Shown here piece by piece: positions 46,301 through 57,723 of a stretch of DNA of 64,000 nucleotides; position 1 is the stretch's first letter, and the number at the start of each line of letters is the position of its first letter. The translations under genes were made by a program, and so were the position numbers. Origin of the DNA: Pinus tabuliformis. Its lineage: Eukaryota > Streptophyta > Pinopsida > Pinales > Pinaceae. The notes under the pieces were generated by a model that saw nothing but the letters and a program-made list of their open reading frames with translations, was not told the origin of the DNA and made no database searches. The DNA is taken from NCBI GenBank assembly GCA_031772625.1, contig CM062813.1, positions 694,472,420 to 694,536,419 on the forward strand, given 5' to 3'.

Positions 46301-49300
46301 CATTATAACAGAGTGATTTTTTTTGTAATAATAATAATTTTATAGTCTACCTCAAGAACAATTAGTCATGGAAATGAATTCTCAGACAGGAACAGATGGG
46401 CATCAGTAATCAATTAATTAGTACAAATTTAATCTATGGAGTTTTATTGTTCAGGTGTTGGATGCTTTTGCAAAGCCAGGACATGTCCATAATGATTTTT
46501 ATTTAAAATGTTAGTACTGAAGATGAGCAAGGTACTTATATTTTGGTACAAATTCAGTGAATAGAAATTCAAAAAATGAAGTTGGACATGGTAGTAACTC
46601 AGGCATTACAAGTCTTTTGCACAGCCAGGACATGTCCATAAGGATTTTTATTCAAAATGTTAGTGCTGAACATGAGCAAGGTACTTATATTTTTGGTACA
46701 AATTTAGTGCATAGAAATTCAACAAATGAAGTTAGACCTGGTTTAAACTCAGGCATTACACAAGGTATTCAGATTAGGATATTGGTAGAAATTTAACCAC
46801 TGATGTTGTTGCATGTAAGGGCACAGCTGCTTGTGGGGTATGGGAGAAAGAAAATGAGAAGTGCATGACACTCTTCAGTGATACACCTATAAACTTATCT
46901 GATTTATTTATTCTGAGTGGGTCTATTACTATTTATAGATAAACATTGCACTAACAACCTTGAACCAACAACCTGCCTTATAAACGTTCTTGAATCTCAA
47001 CTCACACATACACCTGATCACACTTTACAACTCAGCTGTCCAGATACATACATCAACATATTTATAGCTATTCAAATTCTTAGATCATAGAAATATATAA
47101 TTAATCATAGCAATACAAATTCCAAAATCATAGTAATATCATTGGATTGGATGATTATTCTCTTAACTTCGCATAAAAAAACATAATTTGAGGTTTTTAT
47201 TTTAATCAACTTTCCTTCTTTGTTATTTAAAAATCATGCAGTTTTGGAATTCCATTTAGTTGTCTCTGATTCTTTTTCTGAAGGGCATAGTTTCTTACTT
47301 GTAATTCCAAATCAAACCTGACATTAGTTGTAAACATGGATATGGATTATTCACTGAACTGACAACACAAATGTGTACACACTAGTTACAAATAAAAATT
47401 CAACCAACTTTTATGCATCCTTCATCAAAACATTAGAATGACGGATTAAGCAAAATACCCTAGTCCCTGGTAAATTTCCAAGCAACTGTATATAAGACAA
47501 ATTTAAAACCATAAATATCTCAGGAAGTAATTGGAATTTTAGACAAATTTAAAACCATAAATATCTCAGGAAGTAATTGGAATTTTAGAAATGACACATT
47601 AGGAAAATACTTTCAATTTAGTGTATATGGCACAAATTAAAAATCATAAATACCTCAGAAAGTAATTGGAATCTGGTCCATAAGGTCCTTCCATAGCTGC
47701 AGACAGACTCACAGTTCTAGTTTTCGAAAGGTGGGATGCATAGATAAAATTGTAAAGCCTTTCAGTCCATTCTCCTTGGCACTTAATCATAACTGAAATT
47801 CGATCCTTGTCAACGCTTGAGCTGGATGTTATGCTGAAAGGGTGCCACTGCAGGCGAGATATAACAGGAATCTTGAGTAGTATCACACTGGTTGAAATGT
47901 ACTTCAAGTCTGCAGCAAGCGTTGTATGTGTAAGCTTAGAAAAACATTTATATTGAAAATGGATTTGCATAGGTAGATAATTGTTAAAATTAAATGTTCA
48001 TCAATGAAGTTATAAATAGAGCTTATTGTTGTGAATTTTACATGTCATTAATGATGTTTATATAGAGTTTATTGATTTAAATTTTATATGTAATTAATTA
48101 AATTTATATTAAGTGAGAGTGATTGGGAAAAATGATTATTATCTTCTCTGCCCAAATTCAATTTCTACCAGTAACACAATAACATGATAAAATTGAAATA
48201 ATACATTAAAAGATAGTTATATTTAGCCCTACTACATCTATCAAGAATTTGATCTCATGCTAGTACTGTCCTACATGCACTCAAGAGAGGAGACTAGGAA
48301 TTTGAAAGAAAAGTTCTAGGGATTATATTTGTTTCGGCTGATATTTACCTGGGTGCTTTGAAAAAGTAAGCTCTATAGCTTTGCAGGGTAATATTCGAGC
48401 TGATAGGATTTTGCAAGTCCTTCCTGATTGAAGGAACCTTAAAAACCTGTCAAGAAGGAAGAGAAAAATTCCAGACAAAACTGTGCAGAAATGTCTATCA
48501 CTGATATGCAGTGAGAAAAAGACCGTGAAGACCACATAAAGATGGTGAGTATAATAGAATAGCTCGAAGAATTTTCTCCTTATTGGTTTAATCGATGTCA
48601 ACCACATTATTATTCCGGATAATAGAGCAATCACTCCTGGCAAATTGGCACGCCCTGTTCTATCCCATCTTGTTAACTGCACATAATAAACACTTTCTAA
48701 ATTAAAGTCTCAGCCACTCCAGAAACAAGATATCAAAATGTATATGCTTTTGTTTTCATCTCTGCCATGAATGAGCTGCTAGCAATGATATTTATGGGTA
48801 CCTCTTTTAGTAGAGAATTCCTGCTTCCCCAGACTACAGAAAAACACACTCCATGTAATGTGTAAATAACCATCATGGTGTTAGCTACCCATATGTGATA
48901 CTTGACTGACATTTCGAAATGTACGCCAATAATCTGCAGCAAATCCAGTCCTCGAGTAACAGGTAAGAAGAGCACAGCGAAACATAAGTTTCCGATGTAG
49001 CCCAGTCTAACCCCAACCCTCTCCAACTTATATTGCCATCTGAAATTTAAAAAAAAAAAAAAAAACTTTTAAGCAAGGTAAAAATAATTTTTCCTAAAGT
49101 TTGATAGGGCTATATTTTTATAATGTTCAATATATGGGGTGGAGAATTGAATCTTTGATTTTGTATTAGCTAGTGTCTTAACAAAGTACTTGACAGTACT
49201 TTTTATGTCTATTTTAGGTTTCAGAATAATTCATAAATTTGATGGATTTGTAGAAGTGAAGTCAATTATTTGACTTTGACTCTTCCAACTGCTAAACTTA

Positions 49301-52300
49301 TTTCAATTGCAAATTCTGGAAATATCTTTAAGCTTGATAGGACTATATTTTCATCATGTCCAATATATGAGGTGGGGAATTGAACCAATGACTTCATATC
49401 AATTAGTGTCTTAACAAAGTACCTGATAGTACTTTTTATGTCTATTCTAGGTTTCAGAATAATTCATAAATTTGATGGATTTGTAGAATTGAAGTCAATT
49501 ATTTGACTTTGACTCTTCCAACTACTAAACTTGTCTCAGTTGCAAATTCCAGAAATATATTTAAGCTTGATAGGACTACATTTTCATCATGTCCAATATA
49601 TCGGGTGGGGAATTGAACCCGTGACTTCATCTCAACTAGTGTCTTAATAAAGTACCTGATAGTATTTTTTATGTCTATTCTAGGTTTCAAAATAATCCAT
49701 AAATTTGATGGATTTGTAGAAGTGAAGTAAATTACTTGACTTCGACTCTTTCAACTACTAAACTTATATCAATTGCAAATTCTAGAAATATCTTTAAGCT
49801 TGATAGGACTACATTTTCATCATGTCCAATATATGGGGTAGGGAATTGAACTAGTAACTTCATATCAACTAGGACCTTAACAAAGTACCTAATAGTACTT
49901 TTTATGTCTATTCTAGGTTTCAGAATAATTCATAAATTTGATAGATTTGTAAAAGTGAAATCAATTATTTGACTTTGACTCTTCCAACTACTAAACTTAT
50001 CTCAATTGCAAATTCTGGAAATATCCTGGAATTTGATGAACAACAGTCAATTGCAATAAACAATATCCCAGAATAAAAAATCAAACAATTAATCTAGCTG
50101 TTATCAATAAAATAAACTGGAATTTTCACACAATCTATCATAAAAATAAAAAAACTCATATCCAACAGATTTCCAAAATATTTCCAAATCTACAATATAA
50201 TTAAATTCAATTCAAACCACCTACTTACACATAATGATTTCCTGACTTGTACATTTTATTTAGAAATAAGATAATAATCTACTTACAAATGGTGATTTGC
50301 TGACTCCAACACCTTCTTTGGAGATATTTTGCTAAAGTCATTGGAGACGTAACTATATAATGTCCATACCATAAGTCCCACGAATATAATGATAGTCAGT
50401 AGTTCAGCTGCAGATACAAATCCCAACGGTCCTCGAATGAAAATTAGACAACGAGATAACTTAACTAGGACCTTCTTTTTGGCTCTGCAATTCAAACGTC
50501 TTGATTAACATTAAAAAAAAAACGATATATTCAAAATTCTTCTCATGAATTGAACGAAAAGCAATATAACTTACAGGCTTAAATCCTGATAGCCACGGGC
50601 CTGCAGATATATTGCACCCAGTGCTGCTAGCAGTATCAATAAGAACGAATAGAGGAAAATATCAGGGCCTGTGCGCACAGCATAGATTTCTGTTAAATTG
50701 GATCGAAGACAATATAACGAATTCTGACTAATACTGGTCGTTGTTTTGATAGGGTGAACTTATTTTGATTGTAAATATGGGGAATATCTTGAAATTCGAT
50801 GGATAATAGGAAGATAATATAACAATTTTTGAATAATATTGTTCTTTGTTTTGATAGGCTGAATTTATTTTGAGTGCAGATTCAGGGAATATATAGATAA
50901 ATTTGAATTCCTAAATATTCTTAAAATAAAAATAACTATTTTAATATATAAAAAGTTTAATACTCGTATGAATTAGAATCTAAGTATTATATTACTTTAA
51001 TCAATAAAATTATCTCAAATTATCTTTGAATTTGTGTAGATTATCCAAAGTCAAGGTTTCATGAACAAAACAATGGCTCGATGTACTTTTTTTTTTTTTC
51101 AGTACATGGCTCCATGCCCTTTATATTTATATATCTATTAGATATCCAAATCTACAATACACAGAGCAAAGTCATAATTCCATACACATTAAATGCACTT
51201 CATATTTATATATTCATTAGATACTCAACAGAACCTTGAAATAAGCTCAGAATTAAGACAAACACAATCACTCTAATACCATGATTAAAATGAATAGAGA
51301 AAACTATCAGATATATGTTAAATCTGATCTGAGGCAATATCACACGATATCAGTAGCCCATGGTTCTTGCAGAAAATGATCTCAGAAATCAAGCTAAACT
51401 GTTTGGGTTATGGGTTTCATATCTAAGACGTTAAATCATCTGGGACTTGTTCCTGGTTTTATCTCCACCCAGGATTTGTCCCTAGCTGCATCTCCACCTT
51501 ATCAATACAAATTCAATCTCTACAATCTCAAAACACCCAAAAATTAACATATAAATTGAAGTATAATTTTATGGGATCTTTCTCATAGAAATATATTAAC
51601 ATATAAATAAGAGACAAAACCAACCCAGGATCCATGTATGAAAGATTGATAAAGAAATATTAATAAACCGGCTGCATTAAAAAGAGACACCCAATTTGCA
51701 GAGGAGAAATCACCCACAAATACAATTTCATCAAATTTGCAATTTCCTTTGCTTTTAAATTGATTGTTTCACGTCCATAAGTGACGTGAACCCCCACATC
51801 ACTGTATGTCCGATTTGTGACACAGGACATACACCACCAATATTTATATATAAAAAACAGTCAATTTATATTCCATTGGCTTGACTATGCTGAGTTCTAT
51901 GTACTTCTTTTATATATGTACATAACCCCTCCAGTCAATGAAACAAACAATTTAACAAATTTGATTGAACTTCTTTGGCTTGACTATGAGAAGTCCCAGA
52001 TCCTTATTCTATCAATAACAATAAATCTGAAGAAATTATACAATGAAACAAACAATTTAACAATTTGATTTAAACTTCTTTGGATGGACTATGATAAGTC
52101 CCAGATCCTAATTCTATCCATATCAAGAAATCTGAAGAAATTCCAATCTTCTTTGGATTCACTATAAGAAATTCTACCCATATCAATAAATCTGAAGAAA
52201 TTATACAATGGAACAGACAATTTTGATTTAATCTTCTTTGGATTCACTATGAGAAGTTCCAGGTCCTAATTTTATCAACATCAATAAATTTGAAGAAATT

Positions 52301-52488
52301 ATACCTGTGTATCCAAAAGCTGGTGTGCTTGTTTTCTTTTCCAAACGAAGCCACAGTTTGGTCCAGAATTTAGTAGGTCTCAAGATCCAGATTGAAACCC
52401 AGCAAGAGAATATCACCAGCAAGAAGGTCTTAAGGACAAAGCAAGTTATGACCTTTTTCATTGTTTCTTCTTTACGCGGGTACACCAT
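40312..52488 (-). CDS. FRO: Ferric reductase oxidase, eight exons, 727 residues
   Basis: Coding exons on the minus strand: 52488-52305, 50689-50575, 50484-50287, 49039-48802, 48676-48349, 47909-47654, 46253-45550, 40472-40312. All introns are GT-AG, phases agree at every join, and the sum is 2184 nt (727 residues plus TAA). The protein is a membrane NADPH-dependent metal reductase: N-terminal membrane segments, two pairs of heme histidines (His214/His228 and His289/His302), the FAD motif HPFS (377-380) and the NADPH motif GGSGVTPF (449-456). Two more membrane segments follow (~540-590), and the C-terminal NADPH part has VGVLVSGPQG. It would pass electrons across the membrane to Fe(III) or Cu(II) chelates. 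ATG at 52488 (AGGCATGG) was chosen because an N-terminal membrane helix follows. Length and exon number match the family. Which FRO subtype and membrane is unknown. Confidence 0.95.
40473..42155. other. Left part of FRO intron 7
   Basis: AT-rich intron sequence between the last FRO exon and the LINE insertion. A phrase around ACCTAATAATAATTA recurs at ~41420, 41840 and 41905. Nothing coding is seen. Confidence 0.6.
42173..44258 (+). CDS. LINE ORF2, C-terminal part: RT thumb, zinc-binding domain, RNase H
   Basis: The open frame begins in flanking intron DNA at 42138; LINE-derived sequence starts at ARSLGF (42174). Visible parts: the end of RT (LPAKYLGAPLSDSAIK, SWTYRALNLAGRLVLIKSVL), the zinc-binding zf-RVT region (CPNCNANNETISHLMEDC, about residue 375) and a C-terminal RNase H from about residue 525. 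The RNase H has the Asp in INFDGAAKGNPGPAGFGG, the Glu in NVAELEGLWKG, the Asp in VEGDSLILIEA and the last Asp in SANQVADRLANQG. This is the archaeal-like RNase H known from plant L1 elements. About 695 codons are uninterrupted. The endonuclease and RT palm are missing. Confidence 0.93.
44167..45099 (+). CDS. Unknown 310-codon ORF at the 3' end of the LINE, overlapping ORF2
   Basis: Starting from an ATG at 44167, this frame overlaps the end of ORF2 by 92 bp in another frame and stays open for 933 bp in a region that would normally be 3' untranslated. The protein is rich in Ser, Arg, Gly and Pro, ends in an acidic tail (DEPHTTDDD), and has two copies of QRSSCQGK near residues 270-295, from a 33-bp DNA repeat at ~44978-45040. 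No known domain is recognised. It may be a third LINE ORF or a chance frame in GC-rich DNA. Confidence 0.4.
   Translation: MINLRKIASLWCKKISFSRMRVTSLSMPRVRTVMRHVACHMGLCQPGQATPSQGAGSLNSPEGDAISKFAMFCEERNVVTLSSLEQGNDGGMYRRLQAPFNALQYPRSMGAIKVASLTSLPHTRPFEWVIAWNKVSGGIVGEGSHRQMPRERLRMSSRRGMARGHSASQRPEISPTSSVEITSEQNRPPGCNARGNWGIPECGHSEHPAIRYRIPCAFANNTLIVSVTVEHCSSARGRLDTVTVPRVDMETPTVDFTRPVQTDEAGPSEPVQRSSCQGKEPAQRSSCQGKDAAEKLKGPASDEPHTTDDD
45220..45390 (+). repeat. Short GTGTC-containing repeats in the LINE 3' region
   Basis: Phrases of the kind ATCGTGTCAGTTTCGATACT, CACCGTGTCGATTACTG and TACGTGTCGCTC recur five or more times at 18-30 bp spacing before the poly(A) end. Confidence 0.6.
46464..46763. 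repeat. Tandem duplication, 150 bp, in FRO intron 6
   Basis: Two adjacent units (46464-46613 and 46614-46763) share CTTTTGCA-AGCCAGGACATG and end CTCAGGCATTACA. They differ at roughly 10% of positions. Non-coding. Confidence 0.9.
47496..47675 (-). repeat. Splice-donor-containing unit repeated at the start of FRO intron 6
   Basis: A unit containing AAACCATAAATATCTCAGG and AAGTAATTGG occurs at 47496-47541 and 47542-47587, two nearly identical 46-bp copies. It occurs again at 47629-47671, where it forms the real exon 6/intron 6 junction. On the minus strand the real donor reads CTGAG|GTATTT; both intronic copies read CTGAGATATTT and so have lost the GT. Confidence 0.85.
49100..50034. repeat. 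Four tandem units of ~233 bp in FRO intron 3
   Basis: Units start with (G)CTTGATAGGACTA at 49100, 49332, 49565 and 49798. Each contains TCATCATGTCCAATATAT, a GGTGGGGAATTGAA block and GTCTATTCTAGGTTTCAGAA. Copies 2-4 are most alike. Confidence 0.92.
51936..52304. repeat. Tandem repeats adjoining the splice donor of FRO intron 1
   Basis: Imperfect units of 60-165 bp with CTTCTTTGGATTCACTATGA, CCAGATCCTAATTCTAT and AATCTGAAGAAATTATAC recur three to four times; the last copy ends exactly at the exon 1 boundary (52304/52305). In FRO orientation each of three copies keeps GTATAATTTCTTC, the donor sequence. Confidence 0.8.
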
Positions 52489-53708
52489 GCCTGATCAAGT
52501 TCTCCGGAAATAAGAATATACACACATAATATAGCCCTCCTCAGATGCGACGATACATTCATAGATAATATAGGCAGAATATCCATGATACTGTTACAAA
52601 AGAAGAGCTTCAATTTCTTCTCTTGTGGACCTGCAATCGCAGAGTGCGGAATATGTGGTACACATACTAACCTACCGAATATCGTATTTGAGAAATCATT
52701 GCGCAATCCACTTTTCCATATTTGTCCATTCTGAATTGTTGAACCTGCGGTGCAGAAATCCATGATTTTGAACTCAACGGAAGCCAAAGTGCACTACACA
52801 TAATTCACCCAAATGGGCAGAATAGGGACCAAACTATACTTAGATTTTTATGGATTCAAAAGGATTGTTTTACCAGTATATGAATACCCCACATCCCACT
52901 AAGCCCAAGTGGTACAACATCAGCATCTTTATTCTCCACCGCAGAAGAAACCTTTAAAAAGCCTGGCACCGATTTGCTTGTATACCTGTATGGATTCGGA
53001 TTTCTTTCTTGTCTCTGTGTATTGCAGCATATATTTTGCGCAGGAAAGGAATATCGTTACGTTACTATTCAATTAGTAGTTTGCTGCAATGTATTTTCCT
53101 TAATTTATTTTTGTTTTTTAATATATTGAGGAAATTTATTTTAATTTAGTAGTCAAATTAACTTTTAAGGATAGTCATTTCTGGCTGCTATCTGCCAATG
53201 CAGATTGACTAGTCACTTTTATTCAAAGAAAATCATGCGACCTAGAATAACCTGTTGATGGTCAGTAAAGGAGTAGACTTCACTCCCGCCAAATATTTCT
53301 TAACCTATTTACTCTTAACTTAAAATTTTAAGACATACTCCAAACCCTCATTTAATTTAGTGTTATGAAACATTTGAATAATAAAAATAAAAATAAAAAA
53401 TGTTTTTTTTTTTTTTTTTTAAATTCATAAATTTAATAAATTTAAATTTTATTTTTGCTTTTAATTTTAATTTTATTAATCATTTATTTGTTTGTTTGGT
53501 TTTTTAAACTCATGAATTTAATTAATTTAAACTCTGTTTTTGTTTGCGGATGTATAAATAAATTTAGTGTTATTAGTCATTACAGAATTTCAAGAAATTC
53601 CTACCAAAATTCAATAAAAAATTATATATATATATTAAAAAGTACTATTAAATAATAATAATAAAAAACCCTGAGCTCATGATGTATTTTTGTTATTTCA
53701 ATAATAAA
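52489..53708. other. Upstream region of FRO
   Basis: This should hold the FRO promoter and 5' leader (transcription leftwards). A minus-strand open frame from an ATG at 52763 to 52458 overlaps the FRO start in another frame and could be an upstream ORF. A TATA-like CTTTTTAAAGG on the minus strand lies near 52955. No other gene is seen. Poly(T) at about 53402-53420. Confidence 0.4.
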
Positions 53709-54085
53709 TCATACGCATCTGGAATCAGAGGAATGGAAGTCCTCGTACGGATGGATACAATAATATGTCAATATTCATTTGCTGGTGACGTAAGTGACAG
53801 GTCAAAAAGTTGATTATAACTCCTTTTTTTCCATTTGATTTCAATTGTATTATTATATCTCAATCGACTTATTATATTTCTTCAAATTATTATATGATAT
53901 TGAATAACATAAGATTAGAAGTATGGGTAAGGGGAGATTGTTTACCATAATTTCTCCGTGCAATTATATGTGAAGGTTTATTGGGTTAATAAATTTGTTA
54001 AAATAATTTTTTGGCTAGAATTCTCTTGTGCAAGTATATCTCAAGGTTTATTGTGATACACTTTGAATGAATAATGGAATCATGA
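53709..54085. repeat. Dispersed repeat, copy 1
   Basis: This block, with CATACGCATCTGGAAT, GGAAGTCCTCGTA, GGTCAAAAAGTT and CAAGGTTTATT-GATACACTTTGA in order, recurs in the same orientation at 60739-61155. The copies are diverged by small indels. Confidence 0.8.
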
Positions 54086-54217
54086 TAGTTGTTGGGAATT
54101 TTATCGTATTCTTTTTGGCTAAAATACTCGCTTGCAATTATATCTCAAGGTGTATTGTGATACACTTTGATTAATGAATAGTCGAATCATGATAGTTTTT
54201 AGGAATTTTATGGTATT
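54007..54217. repeat. Tandem duplication of ~105 bp
   Basis: Units 54007-54110 and 54111-54217 share TTTTTGGCTA, TATATCTCAAGG, TTGTGATACACTTTGA and GAATCATGATAGTT. Confidence 0.85.
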
Positions 54218-54746
54218 TATATCTATATAAGTGTAAAAACAAATGGATTTTATATAATACTTCTTTAAATTAATATTTTTATGATTAATAATTAATTTAA
54301 TTTAATTATATAATTTATAAAAATAATTAATTTTACTGAGCAAATGTTTTTAAGTAATTTTTTTGTGTTTTCGTTGGGATGTTTTACATTGCAAAAGTAT
54401 TTGTCCGATATAATTATTAACGCTGGAAACCGGTATAAAAAACAATTAATTTTATTTAAAATAATTTATTATAATATTAATTATTTATTCATAAAAAATA
54501 ATTAGTTAATTCAATTATTTATTAAATAATATATATCAATAATATATTAAATTGATTTAAAGCAAATATAAAAATTAATTTAATAATCAAATTAATTTGT
54601 TTTATTTTTATGTTATAAATCTAATTAAAGCCTAAAGGTTTTTTTTTATTTTTGTTTTTGGTGAAATTCAAGTATTATATATAGTTTTTATTTGTTTGTT
54701 TATGAGTCTTGAGATGATTGCATTATTAATTATCAAAATCACTTCA

Positions 54747-54970
54747 TAATCACCAAAGTTTTTAGTACGGTTAGATTTTTAACATAAAATTTCAACTAGG
54801 TCATTTTTACACTATAGAGTGCCATAACAAAACACCTTGTCTCTGTCTATTCTAAACCTGTAATCACCCAAGCCTTTCGTATGGTTAGATTTTTCTCATA
54901 AAATTCCACCTAGGTCATTTTTACACTATAGAGTGCCATAACAAAACACCTTGTCTCTATCTATTCTAAT
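54747..54970. repeat. Tandem duplication, 114 bp
   Basis: Units begin TAATCACC (54747 and 54861) and share ACTATAGAGTGCCATAACAA and ACACCTTGTCTCT. Non-coding. Confidence 0.85.
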
Positions 54971-55269
54971 CCCTTGTCTAGTTTGATTGTTTTATATAAT
55001 TATAGAGAACAAATATTAGATTATCAAATATCAAAATTCATAATAAATAAGATGTTTATTTTGAAATAAAACTTTTAGAATTTTAATTTAATTATCAATA
55101 ACGACTACCAGATAGATAATAGAAATTTATACAAAGTTATATGTTAAAAAGCTTTTAGAAATTTATACAAAGTTATATGTTAAAAAGCTTTTTTCACTGA
55201 CCACGTATTTGTTGATGCACAAATTTTCCTTCCATTCATTAACATTTTTTAAAATTAAATGAACTCCTA

Positions 55270-55655
55270 AAACTATCTATCACTACTTAATAATAATAAT
55301 AATATACAATTAAACATTTACTAAAATAGATTTATAAAAACTATCAATCACTTAAAAAACTAATAATAAAAATATACCATTAAACATCTACTAAAACATA
55401 ATAATAAAAATATACCATTAAACATTTACTAAAGTGAATCTATAAATGTATGACTAATAATAAAAATATACCATTAAACATCTACTAAAACATAATAATA
55501 AAAATATACCATTAAACATTTACTAAAATAAATTTATAAATGTATGACTAATAATAAAAATATACCATTAAACATCTACTAAAACATAATAATAAAAATA
55601 TACCATTAAACATTTACTAAAATGAATCTATAAATGTATGAATAGAGTAAAAATA
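55270..55655. repeat. AT-rich minisatellite
   Basis: The core AATATACCATTAAACAT with (C/T)TACTAAAA is repeated at least seven times, arranged in higher-order units of about 108 bp that also contain ATAAATGTATGACTAATA. Confidence 0.85.
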
Positions 55656-55840
55656 ATAGTAACCAACCCTCATAACCGTGTTCAAAGCCATTTAAAATAA
55701 TAATAACACTATAAAATTAAACATCTGCTAAAGTGAATCTATTAATGTATTCATAGGTGAATCTATAAATTTGTGCATAGGGTAGGGTAGACGAACCCTT
55801 AGGACCTTGAACGACCTTCCTGAGAGCATAAAATGCCAAA

Positions 55841-55984
55841 ATTTAACTTATAGTTTTAAAAATATGTTATTAAGTTTTTAATTAAGATCTAACTTTTAAT
55901 TGACGTTTTAAAATTTAACTTATAGTTTTAAAAATATGTTATTAAGTTTTTAATTAAGATCTAACTTTTAATTGATGTTTTAAA
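55841..55984. repeat. Tandem duplication, 72 bp
   Basis: Units 55841-55912 and 55913-55984 are nearly identical, from ATTTAACTTATAG to TGA(C/T)GTTTTAAA. Confidence 0.9.
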
Positions 55985-57525
55985 AGTTTATAGATTTTTT
56001 TTACATAGAAGTTTATAATTGTTTTTTACACAGAAGTTTATAGATTTTTTCATAAAGTTGTTATTTTAGAGGTAATTTTTTTGTATTAATGAGAAATAAT
56101 ATTTTTAATTGAGGTTTTAAAAGTTTTTAGAATTTTTTTTTATAGAATTACATTGTTTTAGATGTGAAATTGGTGAAAATGTAAAAATAAATTAAATTTT
56201 TGGGACAAATGTAGCGATGAAATTTAAAGTTTTCCTCTTTTATCGAATTGAAACCCTCTAAATTTATATAAGTACTATGAATTTTGATTTGGAGTAAAGA
56301 AAAATTATGGAGAATTATGTTGTTGTCCTAATAATATTGTTTGCAAAAATATTTAATATTGTATAATATGTCAATTTTCCATTCAATGAAATGCTTATCT
56401 TTGGAAATTTTCATACATCTTAAGATGTATGCATGTGTTCACATAGCATAACTTAGTCTCACACACACACATATGAGCATGATTTATACGTCAAGTTCAT
56501 GAAAGGTGTTTTTTAACTATTTAAATAAATTGAAAAACCAAAAATACCCTTTTGAAGAGGACTTTTAAACGAAGATAATGGTATTTTTTGAACATTTTTT
56601 TAGTTATGAATATTTTATGGTATTGATGTTTTATTCAACCTCTTTAAAATTGTTAAAAAAAAAAATTCAAACATTGTGTTTAAAAGAAATTAGATGAAAA
56701 ATATCATATGATTTTGAAAATGTCAAACTCATATGTCATTGGAAATACAACATGATAAACTCACCACCTAAGGACAACTTTTGCCCTAAGTCTACTAAGG
56801 TACTAAATGGTGTTGCAGAGAATTATAAAACTCTATTTTTTAGGCCCTCTGTGCTTAAAACACTTGATCCAACCTTTGAAATTCAAATTTCAAATGGATT
56901 TAAGAAACCCTCATCAGGTTAAACAATCGAGCTATCATAATTATCTAAAAAGAAAAATGAAGCCTCTCAATACTTTTCTTTAAGCGAATTCTAAAATTTA
57001 TTTATTCCACAAATATTATTTATAAATATTCAAATATATTCTAAACTTAATTTTCCAAATTTTATTTTATTTTACCAAGAAAATAATTATAATAATAATA
57101 ATATATAGATATCTTTCTATAAAATATTTTAAATGATAAATTATTTATTGTTTTGATTTTAAAAATAACATATTTTTTTGTAATTATTCATTATATAATT
57201 TTTTGATATAGAAATTTTCAATAAAAATAAATCAAATTATAATAAATAAATAAATTAAACAAAAAACTAAATTAAATTAAATTTTATAATATTATTATTT
57301 TAAAAATAATTTCAGGAGTGCAAATTTCTTTATCTATATATATATACACACTTCGCCCTTGTGTAGACTGAGGACAAAATTGAGCGCAATCACATTTTAC
57401 AGGCTGAGAAAGATTTATAACAGCAGATGCCATTGCATCCATTACCAACTATATTAATTATAACTTACAACTATTACAACTTCGTTAATTATTATTGCAC
57501 TCATTTTTTCTTAAACAAGTGGATG

Positions 57526-57528
<3 letters not shown>
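55985..57528. other. AT-rich intergenic stretch
   Basis: No gene or recognisable element on either strand. Small simple repeats such as CACACACACA at ~56460 are present. Confidence 0.5.

Positions 57529-57580
<52 letters not shown>
57529..57580. repeat. (AT)26 microsatellite
   Basis: 52 bases of uninterrupted AT dinucleotides. Confidence 0.98.
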
Positions 57581-57582
<2 letters not shown>

Positions 57583-57723
57583 CCGAGATAATCATGTTTA
57601 TTAACTCTTCAGTGAATTTTATAAAATATACATTTCCAGTATTTTCAAATTCACATTTTTGAGTTACACTTAATAAAAATTATATTACTTATTAAAATCA
57701 AATTGATAAATTTTTTTACGTTC

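Noticed and set aside
53455..53655. 66-codon frame near the FRO upstream region
   Set aside because: Ile/Leu/Asn-rich, typical of AT-rich spacer; no supporting feature.
55270..55655. CRISPR-like spaced repeats
   Set aside because: Repeats are AT-rich and contiguous with no unique spacers; an ordinary minisatellite in a plant genome.
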